This document shows positions 7,553-15,966 of a stretch of 44,153 nucleotides of DNA, one piece after another. Position numbers and translations under genes: made by a program. The notes beneath the pieces were generated by a model. That model was not told the DNA's origin. It made no database searches and worked only from the letters and a program-made list of their open reading frames with translations. Each line of letters opens with the position of its first letter. Within the stretch, counting starts at the first letter, position 1. Source of the stretch: an uncultured bacterium (lineage in GTDB: Bacteria; Muiribacteriota; Ozemobacteria; Ozemobacterales; Ozemobacteraceae); NCBI GenBank assembly GCA_900317935.1, contig ONIU01000011.1:1-44153 (forward strand). The letters are read 5' to 3'.

Positions 7553-8656
7553 ATGTATACAAATTCATCAGCCCGTAAGCTTTTCATAAAAAAAGCAATT
7601 ATTTCGCTTTTATGCATTAACTGTTTCAATTTGCTTTTTACGCCTCACTTTTTGGAGGCTGCAGAAAGAAAGCCTGATTTCATAAAAACAGAAGACAGAC
7701 TAGATAGAGCTTTAACAGCCTATGAATTAGGTTATAAGTATTATCGTTATGGGGAATTTGAAAAATCTGAAGATTCCTTAAAAGAAGCGTTATATTTTGA
7801 ACCCAATCTAATAAAAGCACATTATTGGCTTGGAAAACTTTACCGAGAAATGGGACGTTTAGATGACGCCTTATTCCACTGGGAAGAAGTAGAAAGACTA
7901 AACAGGCTGATTAAATTTAGAAGAGAAGCTTTAAAAATAGAAAACAACGAATATCCTGACTATATTCAGAGAAAAAAGACCAGTGATAAAATCAAGAAAG
8001 CAAAGATCCATTACGACAAAGCTATGACCCTATTGGATGAAGGACATTGGGATGGGGCAGAAATCGAAATGGATGAAGCCATTAAAGCTTATCCTGGAAA
8101 TCCTCAGTATTTGATAATGATGGCCCGAATTTTATGGGATAAAAAGGAATATCAGGCGAGTGTCAAGTTTTATAGAGATTTATTATCAAGCCGAGAAGTA
8201 AGCTATCAACATTTTAAAGAAGGCGCAGAACGTATGCTTAAGGCCAACATGGATTACGTTCTCTCTCCTCTTGTAGCCAAACATAGATTAAGATTTGAAA
8301 ACCAACCTGGTTTCTTAGAAATAGCAAATCATTTTATTGTTGAAGAAAAATATCTGGCTCCTGTTGCTGCAGGTAAAGTCATAAAGAGAGTTGATGGCCA
8401 AGTCATTTTAAATATTGGAATGGAAGAAGGTCTTAATCTTTCCGATGAATTTCGTTTAACAATGAAAGCCTATAGACCTGGTGCAGTATTAAAAGATCCT
8501 GACAATGGAAAAGAAATAGGCAGAGAGCCAGATAAAGCAATAGCAGATTTATTGTTAACAAAAGTTTATAAAAATACAAGCTGGGCGCTGATTAGAAAAG
8601 AATTCAGCACTGGTCTGAAAGCAGGTGACTTTATTGAGTTCAAAAAAACAAGATAA
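7553..8656 (+). CDS. Exported TPR protein
   Basis: The 367-residue protein has an N-terminal export signal (hydrophobic stretch about 13-30, ending near LEAAERKP). TPR units follow (ALTAYELGYKYYRYGEFEKSEDSLKEAL ... LIKAHYWLGKLYREMGRLDDA, and a second group near residue 145). The C-terminal 110 residues are not TPR-like; they contain GKVIKRVDGQVILNIGMEEGLNLSDEF, resembling the small beta domain found in periplasmic proteins of the FlgT or LPP20-like type, though I am not certain. It probably acts in the periplasm or on the envelope as a scaffold. Its last 23 bases overlap the chosen smpB start. Confidence 0.8.
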   Translation: MYTNSSARKLFIKKAIISLLCINCFNLLFTPHFLEAAERKPDFIKTEDRLDRALTAYELGYKYYRYGEFEKSEDSLKEALYFEPNLIKAHYWLGKLYREMGRLDDALFHWEEVERLNRLIKFRREALKIENNEYPDYIQRKKTSDKIKKAKIHYDKAMTLLDEGHWDGAEIEMDEAIKAYPGNPQYLIMMARILWDKKEYQASVKFYRDLLSSREVSYQHFKEGAERMLKANMDYVLSPLVAKHRLRFENQPGFLEIANHFIVEEKYLAPVAAGKVIKRVDGQVILNIGMEEGLNLSDEFRLTMKAYRPGAVLKDPDNGKEIGREPDKAIADLLLTKVYKNTSWALIRKEFSTGLKAGDFIEFKKTR

Positions 8657-9113
8657 AAGCGGAATTAAAATAATTGCTGAAAACAGAAAAGCTTATCATG
8701 ATTACTTTATTCTCGAAAAGCTTGAAACAGGAATTGCACTAGTAGGTTCAGAGCTTCGTCCCTGTCGCGAAGGCCGTGTGACTTTGAAAGATTCTTTCGT
8801 AGACGCTATAGACGGACAGTTATGGCTTTGCGATGTACATATAGGTTCCAATGTTTATTCTAACAGATGGGACCACGATCCTGAAAGAAAGCGCCGTTTA
8901 CTAGCTCATAAGCAGCAGATTTTAAAGCTTTGTCAAAAAGTAAAAACGACAGGAATTACAATTGTTCCCCTTAAATTTTACTTCAAAGAAGGCAAAGTTA
9001 AGGTTGAAATAGCGCTGGTTAAAGGCAAGGCAATGTATGATAAAAGAGAAGCTATCGCTAAAAAAGATGCAAAACGAGATATGGAAAGAGAATTAGGTGG
9101 ACGTTATAAATGA
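8634..9113 (+). CDS. smpB: SsrA-binding protein SmpB
   Basis: The product contains ENRKAYHDYFILEKLETGIALVGSE, DAIDGQLWLCDVHI, NRWDHDPERKRRLLAHKQQI, GITIVPLKFYFKEGKVKVEIALVKGK and the basic tail YDKREAIAKKDAKRDMER, all diagnostic of SmpB. SmpB binds tmRNA and brings it to stalled ribosomes for trans-translation. I chose the TTG at 8634 because AGGTGA sits five bases before it; an in-frame GTG at 8625 is the alternative and adds three residues. Either start lies inside the preceding gene. The tmRNA gene itself is not in the window. The stop overlaps the next ATG (ATGA at 9110). Confidence 0.95.
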   Translation: MSSKKQDKSGIKIIAENRKAYHDYFILEKLETGIALVGSELRPCREGRVTLKDSFVDAIDGQLWLCDVHIGSNVYSNRWDHDPERKRRLLAHKQQILKLCQKVKTTGITIVPLKFYFKEGKVKVEIALVKGKAMYDKREAIAKKDAKRDMERELGGRYK

Positions 9114-10729
9114 AAAATTCAAAAAGAAATAAAATTATTTATACTTTGATGGGTTTAACCATGTCTGCTGTTATTCCAGCTTTTGCAGCAGAATACATAA
9201 ATGCAGAAAGTTTTGCAGAAGCCAATGGAATCTCTCATCAGTGGTTCCCTATTCAAAAAATGCTTATTATGCGTAAAGGTCTCAACTCAATAAAATACAG
9301 AGTTGGAGAAACTACAGCTATAGCTAATGAGAAAGAAGTTAAACTTAGCGGTTCACCTAAAATACAGAATAATCTTATATACATCCCGGCAGATTCTTTA
9401 CAAGGTGTCTTTCCAGGAGCCAAATCGGTTCAAACTGTTCAAATGACACCTGTTCAAATGAAGCCAGTTCAGCCAAAGAATAATATAAACTTCGAAAGCC
9501 AATATAATAATTCTGGGAATACATCTGCCCAAATTCCGACACCGCCGCCAGTTCAGCCGCAAATTCAGCCCTTTGAATCCCAGAATAATTTTAACCAGCA
9601 AATTCAAGATTCTGAATCAATACTTATTGCTCTAAGACATAGTCTTAGAGAAGACCACACAAGAGTAGTCCTTGAATTCAGCAATCCAGTCAGCTTTAAA
9701 AGTGATTTTAAAAATGGAGTATACAGACTTACTATTAGTGGCTGTAAAAATCTGATACCAACAAAAAGAACTGACCCGGTAGGCAGAGATATTTCTAAAT
9801 TAGACATAAACAGCGGTGCCAATAGAGAAGGATTAATTCTTACCTTTACTCTGACACAAAAAGAAAAAACTCCTACAATAGAAACAGTTGCCGACCCATT
9901 TAGAATGATTGTTGAACTTCCAATAGGGCAGCCAATTCCAGAAGTAGCATCTACTACAGCATCTATTACCCCACCAATAATAAAAACAGATACTTCCGTT
10001 GAAGAAAAACCAGCTGCTCAAGTAAAACCTCAAGAAATGGAAAAACCACCGGAAATCAATATTGAAGTTCCGCTAGAAAACTTACAAAATAAATCATTTT
10101 TAGGCAGAACTATAGTTATAGATCCAGGGCATGGCGGCTCTGACAATGGGTTTGAATTCCCAGGCAGACCAGCTGAAAAGCAGATTAATCTAGAAACAGC
10201 TAAGCTGTTGAAAGAAGAATTAGAAAAAGCTGGGTTTAAAGCTGTTTTGCTTAGAAGCGATGACAGAACAATGAATTACACCCAAAGAGTAAGTCTAGCC
10301 AATAAAAATGGCGGAGATTTACATATATCTATTCATACTGGTGGTTCCAATGATGATTTAAAACATGGAGTAGCCTGCTTTGTTTTTACAGATAAAGGAT
10401 TATACTACAACAGTGATATTCAGGGGGCTAGTTATGACAGCGTATTTGCTGAATGGCTCAAAAATACAAGATTTGATCTGGCAGAATTTTTAGCTAAAAA
10501 AATCAACAATAGACTTACCAAACACCTTCAAATAGACAGCAGAGGAGTATATAAAAGTCCTTTACTACCTCTCAAATTCATTATGAATCCTGCTGTTCTC
10601 GTTGAAATTGGAATGCTTTCTGATAAAGTTGAAGGGAAAAACCTTATTAGCGATAAATATAAACAAGCTGTCGCCAAAGCAATAACCAACGGTGTTATAG
10701 ACTTTTTTAACGGAATAGAACTTAAATAA
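9110..10729 (+). CDS. N-acetylmuramoyl-L-alanine amidase with AMIN domain
   Basis: The 539-residue exported protein has, in order, a signal peptide (to about residue 27, PAFAAEY); a copper-amine-oxidase-N-like beta domain (30-105); a Gln/Pro-rich linker (105-165); an AMIN domain (about 168-272, binding to the wall or septum); a second linker (275-330); and an Amidase_3 catalytic domain. Zinc and catalytic residues are visible as H341 (DPGHGG), E356 (AEKQINLE), H409 (SIHTGG) and E499 (VEIGML). It cleaves the bond between muramic acid and the stem peptide during cell separation. Its ATG overlaps the smpB stop by four bases. Confidence 0.94.
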   Translation: MKNSKRNKIIYTLMGLTMSAVIPAFAAEYINAESFAEANGISHQWFPIQKMLIMRKGLNSIKYRVGETTAIANEKEVKLSGSPKIQNNLIYIPADSLQGVFPGAKSVQTVQMTPVQMKPVQPKNNINFESQYNNSGNTSAQIPTPPPVQPQIQPFESQNNFNQQIQDSESILIALRHSLREDHTRVVLEFSNPVSFKSDFKNGVYRLTISGCKNLIPTKRTDPVGRDISKLDINSGANREGLILTFTLTQKEKTPTIETVADPFRMIVELPIGQPIPEVASTTASITPPIIKTDTSVEEKPAAQVKPQEMEKPPEINIEVPLENLQNKSFLGRTIVIDPGHGGSDNGFEFPGRPAEKQINLETAKLLKEELEKAGFKAVLLRSDDRTMNYTQRVSLANKNGGDLHISIHTGGSNDDLKHGVACFVFTDKGLYYNSDIQGASYDSVFAEWLKNTRFDLAEFLAKKINNRLTKHLQIDSRGVYKSPLLPLKFIMNPAVLVEIGMLSDKVEGKNLISDKYKQAVAKAITNGVIDFFNGIELK

Positions 10730-10747
10730 TAAACCAGGAGTAAAATA

Positions 10748-11401
10748 ATGGCCTCAAAGAAATCAAAGAAAAATCAGGAAAACCTTCTATTTCTTTTTAT
10801 GGGTTTAATTATAATAGGACTATTAATAGCAGGATTCTTTCTGTTTCAAAAGCAGTTCTCGTCTATTTTTGCAGAACAGAAAGCTAACTCAGAAGTAATC
10901 ACAGCACAGGTTCCGCAAACAACAGCATCTTCTGAAACACAAACAATTACAAAAAAGGAAGAATATATACCTCAGGAAGATGCACAAAATTTGCATATAT
11001 ATTATGGAATAAAAGGAAAAGATAAACTTGAAGGAGAAACCAAAAAGGTTAGAAAAAACTCCATGAGAATAGGTCAAGCCAGACAGATTGTTAATTCTCT
11101 GCTTGATGCTCCTTCAAATGAAAGACTTTATAGACTACTACCTGAAAACTTGACCCTTAGAGGATTATTTTATGATTCAGGCCTATTCATAATTGATTTC
11201 AGCAGAGAATTTAATAAAATATACACCTACGGCGCTAACGAACAGGTTTTGGCCGTTTACTCAATCGTTAATTCAATCACAGAACTGGACCCCAAAGCTA
11301 AAGTTAGATTCCTTATTAACGGCACAGAACCCGAAGGTGACGAAGGGCATTTAGATTTAAGTATGCAATTATCCAGACTTGAATCTATTATAGAAAAATA
11401 A
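10748..11401 (+). CDS. GerMN-domain membrane-anchored protein
   Basis: The 217-residue product has a basic N-terminus (MASKKSKKNQEN), one transmembrane segment (about 14-33), a Thr/Glu-rich linker and a GerMN domain (about 75-210) with NSMRIGQARQIVNSLLDAP, GLFYDSGLFIIDFSREF and VRFLINGTEPEG. GerMN domains occur in GerM sporulation or germination proteins and, more widely, in envelope proteins next to amidases, as here. It starts 18 bases after the amidase, with an AGGAG ribosome site, so the two are likely co-transcribed and may act together on peptidoglycan. No sporulation gene is present in the window, and sporulation should not be inferred. Confidence 0.85.
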   Translation: MASKKSKKNQENLLFLFMGLIIIGLLIAGFFLFQKQFSSIFAEQKANSEVITAQVPQTTASSETQTITKKEEYIPQEDAQNLHIYYGIKGKDKLEGETKKVRKNSMRIGQARQIVNSLLDAPSNERLYRLLPENLTLRGLFYDSGLFIIDFSREFNKIYTYGANEQVLAVYSIVNSITELDPKAKVRFLINGTEPEGDEGHLDLSMQLSRLESIIEK

Positions 11402-11406
11402 TAGTT

Positions 11407-11460
11407 TAAAGACAAAAAAAAGACTCTATATATAAATATAGAGTCTTTTTTTTGTCTTTA
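11407..11460. terminator. Bidirectional terminator, 25-bp perfect inverted repeat
   Basis: The arms at 11407-11431 and 11436-11460 are exact reverse complements around a four-base loop. The inner stem (GACTCTATAT) is flanked by eight As on the left and eight Ts on the right, so both strands carry a U-run. It lies between the convergent GerMN gene (ends 11401) and pilin gene (ends 11472) and would stop both. Confidence 0.93.
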
Positions 11461-11471
11461 ATCAAATATAA

Positions 11472-11831
11472 TCAACCACCCCAAGTAGCAGAGGCACAAC
11501 CATGCTTAGAGCAAAAATATACCATAGCATTACCTGCACCAACACCACTTCCACTAAGTGGACTATACACACCACCAGATGGACATGAAAAATTCTTGTT
11601 ACCGCTTAAATACCTATTCATATCTTCTATTTTTTCCGGATAACTTGCGTGTTCAGTATGATAAACTTCAGCAGTTCTTGTTAAAAGCGCGGTATATTCA
11701 AAACATTTACTCTGACGAGCGCGCTCACGAGCCTGTTGAAAATTCGGAAGAGCCATAGCGGCAAGAATACCAATAATAGCAATAACAATCATTAGTTCAA
11801 TTAATGTAAAAGCATGTTTATTATTTCTCAT
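11472..11831 (-). CDS. Type IV pilin / pseudopilin
   Basis: The 119-residue prepilin begins MRNNKHA followed by [24 protein letters not shown], the classic class III signal with Glu5 of the mature protein and a hydrophobic N-terminal helix. Cleavage would be after Ala rather than the usual Gly, which prepilin peptidases tolerate. The C-terminal half has cysteines ([15 protein letters not shown]) that could form the D-loop disulfide. The ATG at 11831 is preferred over one at 11882 because AAAGGTGA precedes it and it gives a short leader. The gene stands alone, without assembly ATPase or peptidase nearby. Confidence 0.9.
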   Translation of the reverse strand: MRNNKHAFTLIELMIVIAIIGILAAMALPNFQQARERARQSKCFEYTALLTRTAEVYHTEHASYPEKIEDMNRYLSGNKNFSCPSGGVYSPLSGSGVGAGNAMVYFCSKHGCASATWGG

Positions 11832-11850
11832 ATTATTCACCTTTAAAATT

Positions 11851-11879
11851 ATTATACCACAAAAAAAAGTTTTACAAAA
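11851..11879 (-). promoter_or_regulatory. Promoter of the pilin gene
   Basis: On the minus strand a perfect TATAAT (11851-11856) with TGTGG just upstream is preceded after 17 bases by a weak -35 (TTTTGT). The leader to the ATG at 11831 would be about 13 bases and contains the ribosome site. Confidence 0.6.
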
Positions 11880-11906
11880 CATATATTATTGAGTATATTA
11901 TGTTTT
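11876..11906. promoter_or_regulatory. Candidate operator between the divergent pilin and NHL genes
   Basis: AAAACATA (11876-11883) and its exact reverse complement TATGTTTT (11899-11906) flank 15 AT-rich bases. The repeat overlaps the upstream edges of both divergent promoters, a position where a dimeric regulator could act on both. AT-rich chance palindromes are common here, so this is tentative. Confidence 0.3.
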
Positions 11907-11918
11907 GATAAATAATAT
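11889..11918 (+). promoter_or_regulatory. Promoter candidate of the NHL lipoprotein gene
   Basis: TTGAGT (11889-11894) is followed after 18 bases by TAATAT (11913-11918), with AGGAG right behind and the ATG at 11936. The implied leader is short. Confidence 0.4.
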
Positions 11919-11935
11919 AGGAGAATTAGGGGATT

Positions 11936-12841
11936 ATGTTTAACAAGAAACAGGCATGGTTGCCGATTGCTCTTGCACTGCTTGTTTTTACAACAGGTTG
12001 TGTTCCCAATAACTTTACTTTTCAAAAAGAATTTGGAAAATCAGGTTCAGGTTCTGCTGAATTTTTAAGTCCGACAGATATGGACATTGATAAAAACGGT
12101 AATTTGGTAATAGCAGATGCAGGAAATACAAGATTTCAAGTAATTTCTACTAGCGGTTCTGTAGTTTCAACCGGGGGAGAATTTGGCGTTGACCGAATGA
12201 AACTTCAGAGTATAAGTGGATTGGGTGTAGATAAAACAACTAATTCTGTTTGGGTTTGTGATCAAAAAGGTAATAAAATAGTTAAGTTTGACATAGACGG
12301 TTCTCCTATGACCAAAGTAACTAAAAACATGAAATACCCTATGGACGTTGCTGTTGATAGCGAAAGCAATATTTACGTCATAATGTCAAGGAATTCAGAA
12401 ATATATAAATATAACGATTTTGGTCAATATCAAGGCAAAATTGGGGGTCAAGGCAAAGCAGCATTAATATTCCCAACATCAATTACTATTCATAAAAATA
12501 TTATTTACATAACAGACTTTGGTGGAAAACGTATAGTTAAATTGAATTTAGACGGTACTTTCATAGAAGAAATAAAGAACAAAGGTGAATACGAAGAAAT
12601 GAAAGGTCCGTCTGGCCTACATATTGATGAATATGGCAATTTATATGTTTTAGATTTAGGTGAAGTTCCAGTCGTAATTTTATCACCTGAAGGCAAACTT
12701 ATATCTCAAGTTGGTACTTTTGGAAATCATGAAGGAAATTTCTTATATCCAACAGGGGTTATAGCAAAATCCAAAGATGATGTTTACGTTTTAGATAATA
12801 GCCGTAATACAATATTAAATTTTGTAAGAAAAGCCAATTAA
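11936..12841 (+). CDS. NHL-repeat lipoprotein
   Basis: The 301-residue product has a lipoprotein signal ending VFTTGC, so C22 is the lipidation site. Repeated NHL blades follow: FLSPTDMDIDKNGNLVIADAGNTRFQVIS, then YPMDVAVDSESNIYVI, FPTSITIHKNIIYITDFGGKRIVKLN, GPSGLHIDEYGNLYVLDLG and a closing blade. These form a six-bladed beta-propeller anchored in a membrane, usually used for binding or scaffolding; the ligand is unknown. A second NHL gene lies 1.9 kb downstream. The stop is followed 18 bases later by a perfect hairpin with a U-run that also contains the mltG start. Confidence 0.88.
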   Translation: MFNKKQAWLPIALALLVFTTGCVPNNFTFQKEFGKSGSGSAEFLSPTDMDIDKNGNLVIADAGNTRFQVISTSGSVVSTGGEFGVDRMKLQSISGLGVDKTTNSVWVCDQKGNKIVKFDIDGSPMTKVTKNMKYPMDVAVDSESNIYVIMSRNSEIYKYNDFGQYQGKIGGQGKAALIFPTSITIHKNIIYITDFGGKRIVKLNLDGTFIEEIKNKGEYEEMKGPSGLHIDEYGNLYVLDLGEVPVVILSPEGKLISQVGTFGNHEGNFLYPTGVIAKSKDDVYVLDNSRNTILNFVRKAN

Positions 12842-12858
12842 TAAGCTAATAAAAAGAG

Positions 12859-12908
12859 AACGCCATGATGAAATCTATAAAAATAGCAGTCATCATGGCG
12901 TTTTTTTT
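12859..12908 (+). terminator. Terminator-like hairpin containing the mltG start codon
   Basis: AACGCCATGATGA (12859-12871) pairs perfectly over 13 bp with TCATCATGGCGTT (12890-12902), has an 18-base loop, and is followed by eight Ts (12901-12908). It lies where a terminator for the NHL gene would be expected. The ATGATG that starts mltG at 12865 is inside the left arm, and codons 1-15 run through the whole structure. It could terminate, attenuate, or hide the start from ribosomes. Confidence 0.8.
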
Positions 12909-13899
12909 ATTTGCAATGATTGGTGGTTTTTGCTTCAGCGTATGGTCATGGGCAAAAGAAATGTCACAACCTTCTACCAAAGGGAAGACAACTGATGTAA
13001 CAATAGAACAAGGTTACAACACCAAGAAAATTGCCAGTATATTAAAAGAAAAAAACATAATAAAAAGTGCCTTGTTGTTTCGTATTTACATAAGATTCTT
13101 AGCAGTAGACCAAAATCTTAAACCAGGGCAATATTCTTTTAGTGGTAAAGAAAGTTTATCTGAAGTCATCCAACAACTTCTAAAAGGGAACCAGAATACA
13201 ATATCTGTCACAATACCAGAAGGTACCACATTAAAAGAAGCGGCAGCTATTCTTCAAGATGCATCTATATGTAGTGCAATTGATTTTATGGAAGAAGTAA
13301 CAGACCCTGGCAGGTTAGGCAAAATATTTTCTAGTTGGGAATTAATACCTCAAGCCGAAGGATTAATATTCCCTGACACTTACTTTTTTGAAAAACATAC
13401 TCCTGCAGGAAAAGTAGCAGAAAGAATGCTCAAATTAATGAAGCATCAGATAGATAAAGTTTTCTTTGCCAAGCTTCCAATGGACTTAAGTCAGTATGAA
13501 GGCTGCATTTTAGCTTCAATAGTAGAAAAAGAAGCTGTTTTGAATAAAGAACGACCAATTATTGCTTCGGTTTTCTATAATAGACTTAAGAAAAAAATGA
13601 AGCTTGAATCCTGTGCTACAGTTCTATACGCATTAGGGGTACATAAAAACAGGTTATTAAATGAAGACTTAAAAGTTGATTCTCCTTATAATACCTATTT
13701 GAATCAAGGTCTCCCCCCTACTCCTATATCTAATTTTGGCATTGCTTCAATGAAAGCTGTTGCCTGTCCTTCAGAAACCAATTATTTATTCTTTGTAGTT
13801 AACGGGAAAGATGGGGGACATAATTTTTCAAAATCTTTAGGTGAACATAATAAAAACAAAAAGGATTATTTTGAAGTTCGCAAACAAAATGAAAAATAA
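12865..13899 (+). CDS. mltG: Endolytic murein transglycosylase MltG
   Basis: The 344-residue protein has one N-terminal membrane anchor (about residues 8-30), a LysM-like part (DVTIEQGYNTKKIASILKEKNII, and VTIPEGTTLKEAAAIL) and the YceG catalytic domain with LIFPDTYFF, LASIVEKEAVLNKERPIIASVFYNRL, LESCATVLYALG, SPYNTY and GLPPTPISNFG. The conserved Glu of the ASIVEKE motif is present. MltG cuts nascent glycan strands and sets their length at the inner membrane. The start codon is buried in a terminator-like stem; an alternative ATG (codon 11, at 12895) lies in the right arm. It overlaps the next gene by 11 bases. Confidence 0.95.
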   Translation: MMKSIKIAVIMAFFLFAMIGGFCFSVWSWAKEMSQPSTKGKTTDVTIEQGYNTKKIASILKEKNIIKSALLFRIYIRFLAVDQNLKPGQYSFSGKESLSEVIQQLLKGNQNTISVTIPEGTTLKEAAAILQDASICSAIDFMEEVTDPGRLGKIFSSWELIPQAEGLIFPDTYFFEKHTPAGKVAERMLKLMKHQIDKVFFAKLPMDLSQYEGCILASIVEKEAVLNKERPIIASVFYNRLKKKMKLESCATVLYALGVHKNRLLNEDLKVDSPYNTYLNQGLPPTPISNFGIASMKAVACPSETNYLFFVVNGKDGGHNFSKSLGEHNKNKKDYFEVRKQNEK

Positions 13900-14722
13900 A
13901 CTAATAGCAATAGTATTCTTGCTGCTTTTCTGTTCTATTATTTCTCCAAACAGTTTAAAAGCAGAGACTTCAAATCGTATTATTTCACTCATCCCTTCCA
14001 GCACAGAAATGTTATTTTCAATAGGTTTTGGGAGAGAAATTATTGCTGTCTCCAACTATTGTAATTATCCATCAAAAGAAATAGAAGGACTACCAAGAAT
14101 AGGTGACCAGAACTTAAATATTGAAAAAATACTCTCACTCAAACCAACTATTTTAGTAGATACAAATGGTATACATAAACGTTACGAAGAATTATTTCAA
14201 AAACTTAAATTAAATTACCTAAATCTCTCGATAAAATCCATAGAAGATGTTCCATTAGAAGCCTCAAGATTAGCAGAAATACTAGGTGATAAGACTAAGG
14301 CTGATGATTTCATAAAAAAATGGAATCTTGAGATTAGTAAATTAACAACAAACAATGATAAAAAAATCCCTTCAATATATATGGAGATATGGAATAACCC
14401 AATTCAGGCAGTTGGCGGCAATAATATAATGAATAGTATTATACTCGCTGCCGGAGGGGAAAATGTCTTAGCAAAACAGAATGACTATCCGGTAATAAAC
14501 AGCGAAATACTAATGGTTGCCAATCCTGATATAATTATATTAGCATATCCAGATGCAGATATAGAATCTGTAAAAAAAAGGCCTGGCTGGAAGATTATTA
14601 ATGCAGTAAAAAACAATCGAGTTTTCAGCATTAATCAAGATACAATAGTAAGACCAGGTCCTAGAAACATTGAAGCAATAAGAGAGATAAACAAATTCAT
14701 AAATAAGGTAGAAGAAAAATGA
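13889..14722 (+). CDS. Periplasmic binding protein, BtuF/FepB-like (Peripla_BP_2)
   Basis: The 277-residue product has a signal peptide (MKNKLIAIVFLLLFCSIIS, cleavage near LKA|ET) and a helical-backbone binding fold: RIISLIPSSTEMLFSIGFG, ISNYCNYP-like segment, LPRIGDQNLNIEKILSLKPTILV, and IYMEIWNNPIQAVGGNNIMNSIILAAGGENV. Such proteins capture corrinoids, haem or ferric siderophores for an ABC importer. No permease or ATPase is adjacent, so the substrate is open; a B12-type radical SAM gene lies downstream. The start at 13889 gives a normal signal peptide; an upstream ATG at 13841 would add 16 basic residues and overlap mltG much more. Confidence 0.85.
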   Translation: MKNKLIAIVFLLLFCSIISPNSLKAETSNRIISLIPSSTEMLFSIGFGREIIAVSNYCNYPSKEIEGLPRIGDQNLNIEKILSLKPTILVDTNGIHKRYEELFQKLKLNYLNLSIKSIEDVPLEASRLAEILGDKTKADDFIKKWNLEISKLTTNNDKKIPSIYMEIWNNPIQAVGGNNIMNSIILAAGGENVLAKQNDYPVINSEILMVANPDIIILAYPDADIESVKKRPGWKIINAVKNNRVFSINQDTIVRPGPRNIEAIREINKFINKVEEK

Positions 14723-15936
14723 AAAGAATTAATCAATTATTCATTTTGGTTCTTTTTCTTTCAGCATTTTTGGGGGAAATACCAGCCTATGCTGAAAAAG
14801 ATTCTGGAAATATGTGGTCGACCATAGAAACAGCGTCTGGAACCTGTGTTTTTACAATTAATCTGCCAATAGACGGTTGTTTAGCAATTATTGCAGAAAT
14901 TAACGGACGAAATAAAACAGAAAGACTTTGGGGGCCAAGGTTTATGAAAAAAGGTACCTATCGTCTTAGTTTCCCTGAAAAAAAGCTGACAAATAGAAAA
15001 GGCCACATTGAATTATATAATATAAAAATGACTCCATTTAAAGAAACAGGCAGCAAAGGAAAAGGAGAACGGCAATTCGATAATCCTACCGGAATTGATT
15101 ATGATCTGGCCCGCAAAGAAATACTTATTGCAGATAGCGGAAACGACAGAATCATCCGATTAGGAAAAGATGGAAGATTTATAAGTAAACACGGAGGATT
15201 CGGATTATCATACACAGGAAGCAAAAGAAGCGACGAAGGTGAAGATAGTCTAAACAGCCCTTATGATGTAGCTGCTGGAGGCTTTTCCAATTTTTATATT
15301 TCAGATTACGGCAATGATAGAATAGCTATTTACGATTCATATAAAAGTTATAAAGGAAACCTATTCCCCAAAAAGAATGATAGACGTAATCGTTTGAATA
15401 AACCAAAAGGAATAGTTAGTGATTACGAAAACAACATCTGGGTTGTAGATGGTCGTTCTGATTTAGTATATAAGATTTCGCCTCATAGTTCCAAATTACT
15501 AGAAATAGGTGGGTTTGGATATTCAGAAAAACAATTGAAAAACCCGACTCAAGTTGATGTTGGAATAGATGGTTCAGTATATGTGGCAGATAGAGGGAAA
15601 TCTAGAGTAGCTGTTTACGACAGATTGGGCTCATATAAATATGAAATTAAAGACAGTTTGAAATCACCCACTGGAGTAGCTGTTGATAGTGATGGACTAC
15701 TGGCAATATGTGATGATACATTAAATGAACTTAGTCTTTATACCCCACAAGGGATAAGACTTAGTGTAATTAGTGAAGCCGCAAACGGAACATCTTTCAA
15801 GAAGCCCTCAGATATAGCTTTATGTGATGATACAATATTTCTACTTGACAGCGGCAATCATAGAATAATACATATAAAAAGAGAAAAAGAAGGTTATGTT
15901 GTTTCTTGGCAAGGACCTTCTGCTGTGTTAGAATAA
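14719..15936 (+). CDS. Secreted NHL-repeat protein
   Basis: The 405-residue protein has a signal peptide (to about residue 25, PAYAEKD) and a beta-rich N-terminal domain of about 85 residues (WSTIETASGTCVFTINLPIDGCLAIIAEI ... GTYRLSFPE). At least five NHL blades follow (FDNPTGIDYDLARKEILIADSGNDRIIRL, LNSPYDVAAGGFSNFYISDYGNDRIAIYD, NPTQVDVGIDGSVYVADRGKSRVAVYD and others), making a propeller. The N-terminal domain looks like a Big/FlgD-type sandwich, but I cannot name it. Unlike the upstream NHL protein it has no lipobox. Its ATG overlaps the stop of the binding-protein gene (ATGA at 14719). Ligand unknown. Confidence 0.85.
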   Translation: MKRINQLFILVLFLSAFLGEIPAYAEKDSGNMWSTIETASGTCVFTINLPIDGCLAIIAEINGRNKTERLWGPRFMKKGTYRLSFPEKKLTNRKGHIELYNIKMTPFKETGSKGKGERQFDNPTGIDYDLARKEILIADSGNDRIIRLGKDGRFISKHGGFGLSYTGSKRSDEGEDSLNSPYDVAAGGFSNFYISDYGNDRIAIYDSYKSYKGNLFPKKNDRRNRLNKPKGIVSDYENNIWVVDGRSDLVYKISPHSSKLLEIGGFGYSEKQLKNPTQVDVGIDGSVYVADRGKSRVAVYDRLGSYKYEIKDSLKSPTGVAVDSDGLLAICDDTLNELSLYTPQGIRLSVISEAANGTSFKKPSDIALCDDTIFLLDSGNHRIIHIKREKEGYVVSWQGPSAVLE

Positions 15937-15966
15937 TCAAAACAGATAATAACTGGGAGCAAAACA

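Noticed and set aside
10748..11401. GerMN gene as evidence of sporulation
   Set aside because: GerMN domains also occur in non-sporulating bacteria next to amidases, and the window has no sporulation genes.
11831..11882. Longer pilin start that adds 17 residues
   Set aside because: It would put the promoter -10 (11851-11856) inside the coding region and give an unusually long leader; the ATG at 11831 has a good ribosome site.
13841..13888. Upstream start for the binding protein
   Set aside because: It overlaps mltG by 59 bases and puts a basic stretch before an otherwise normal signal peptide.
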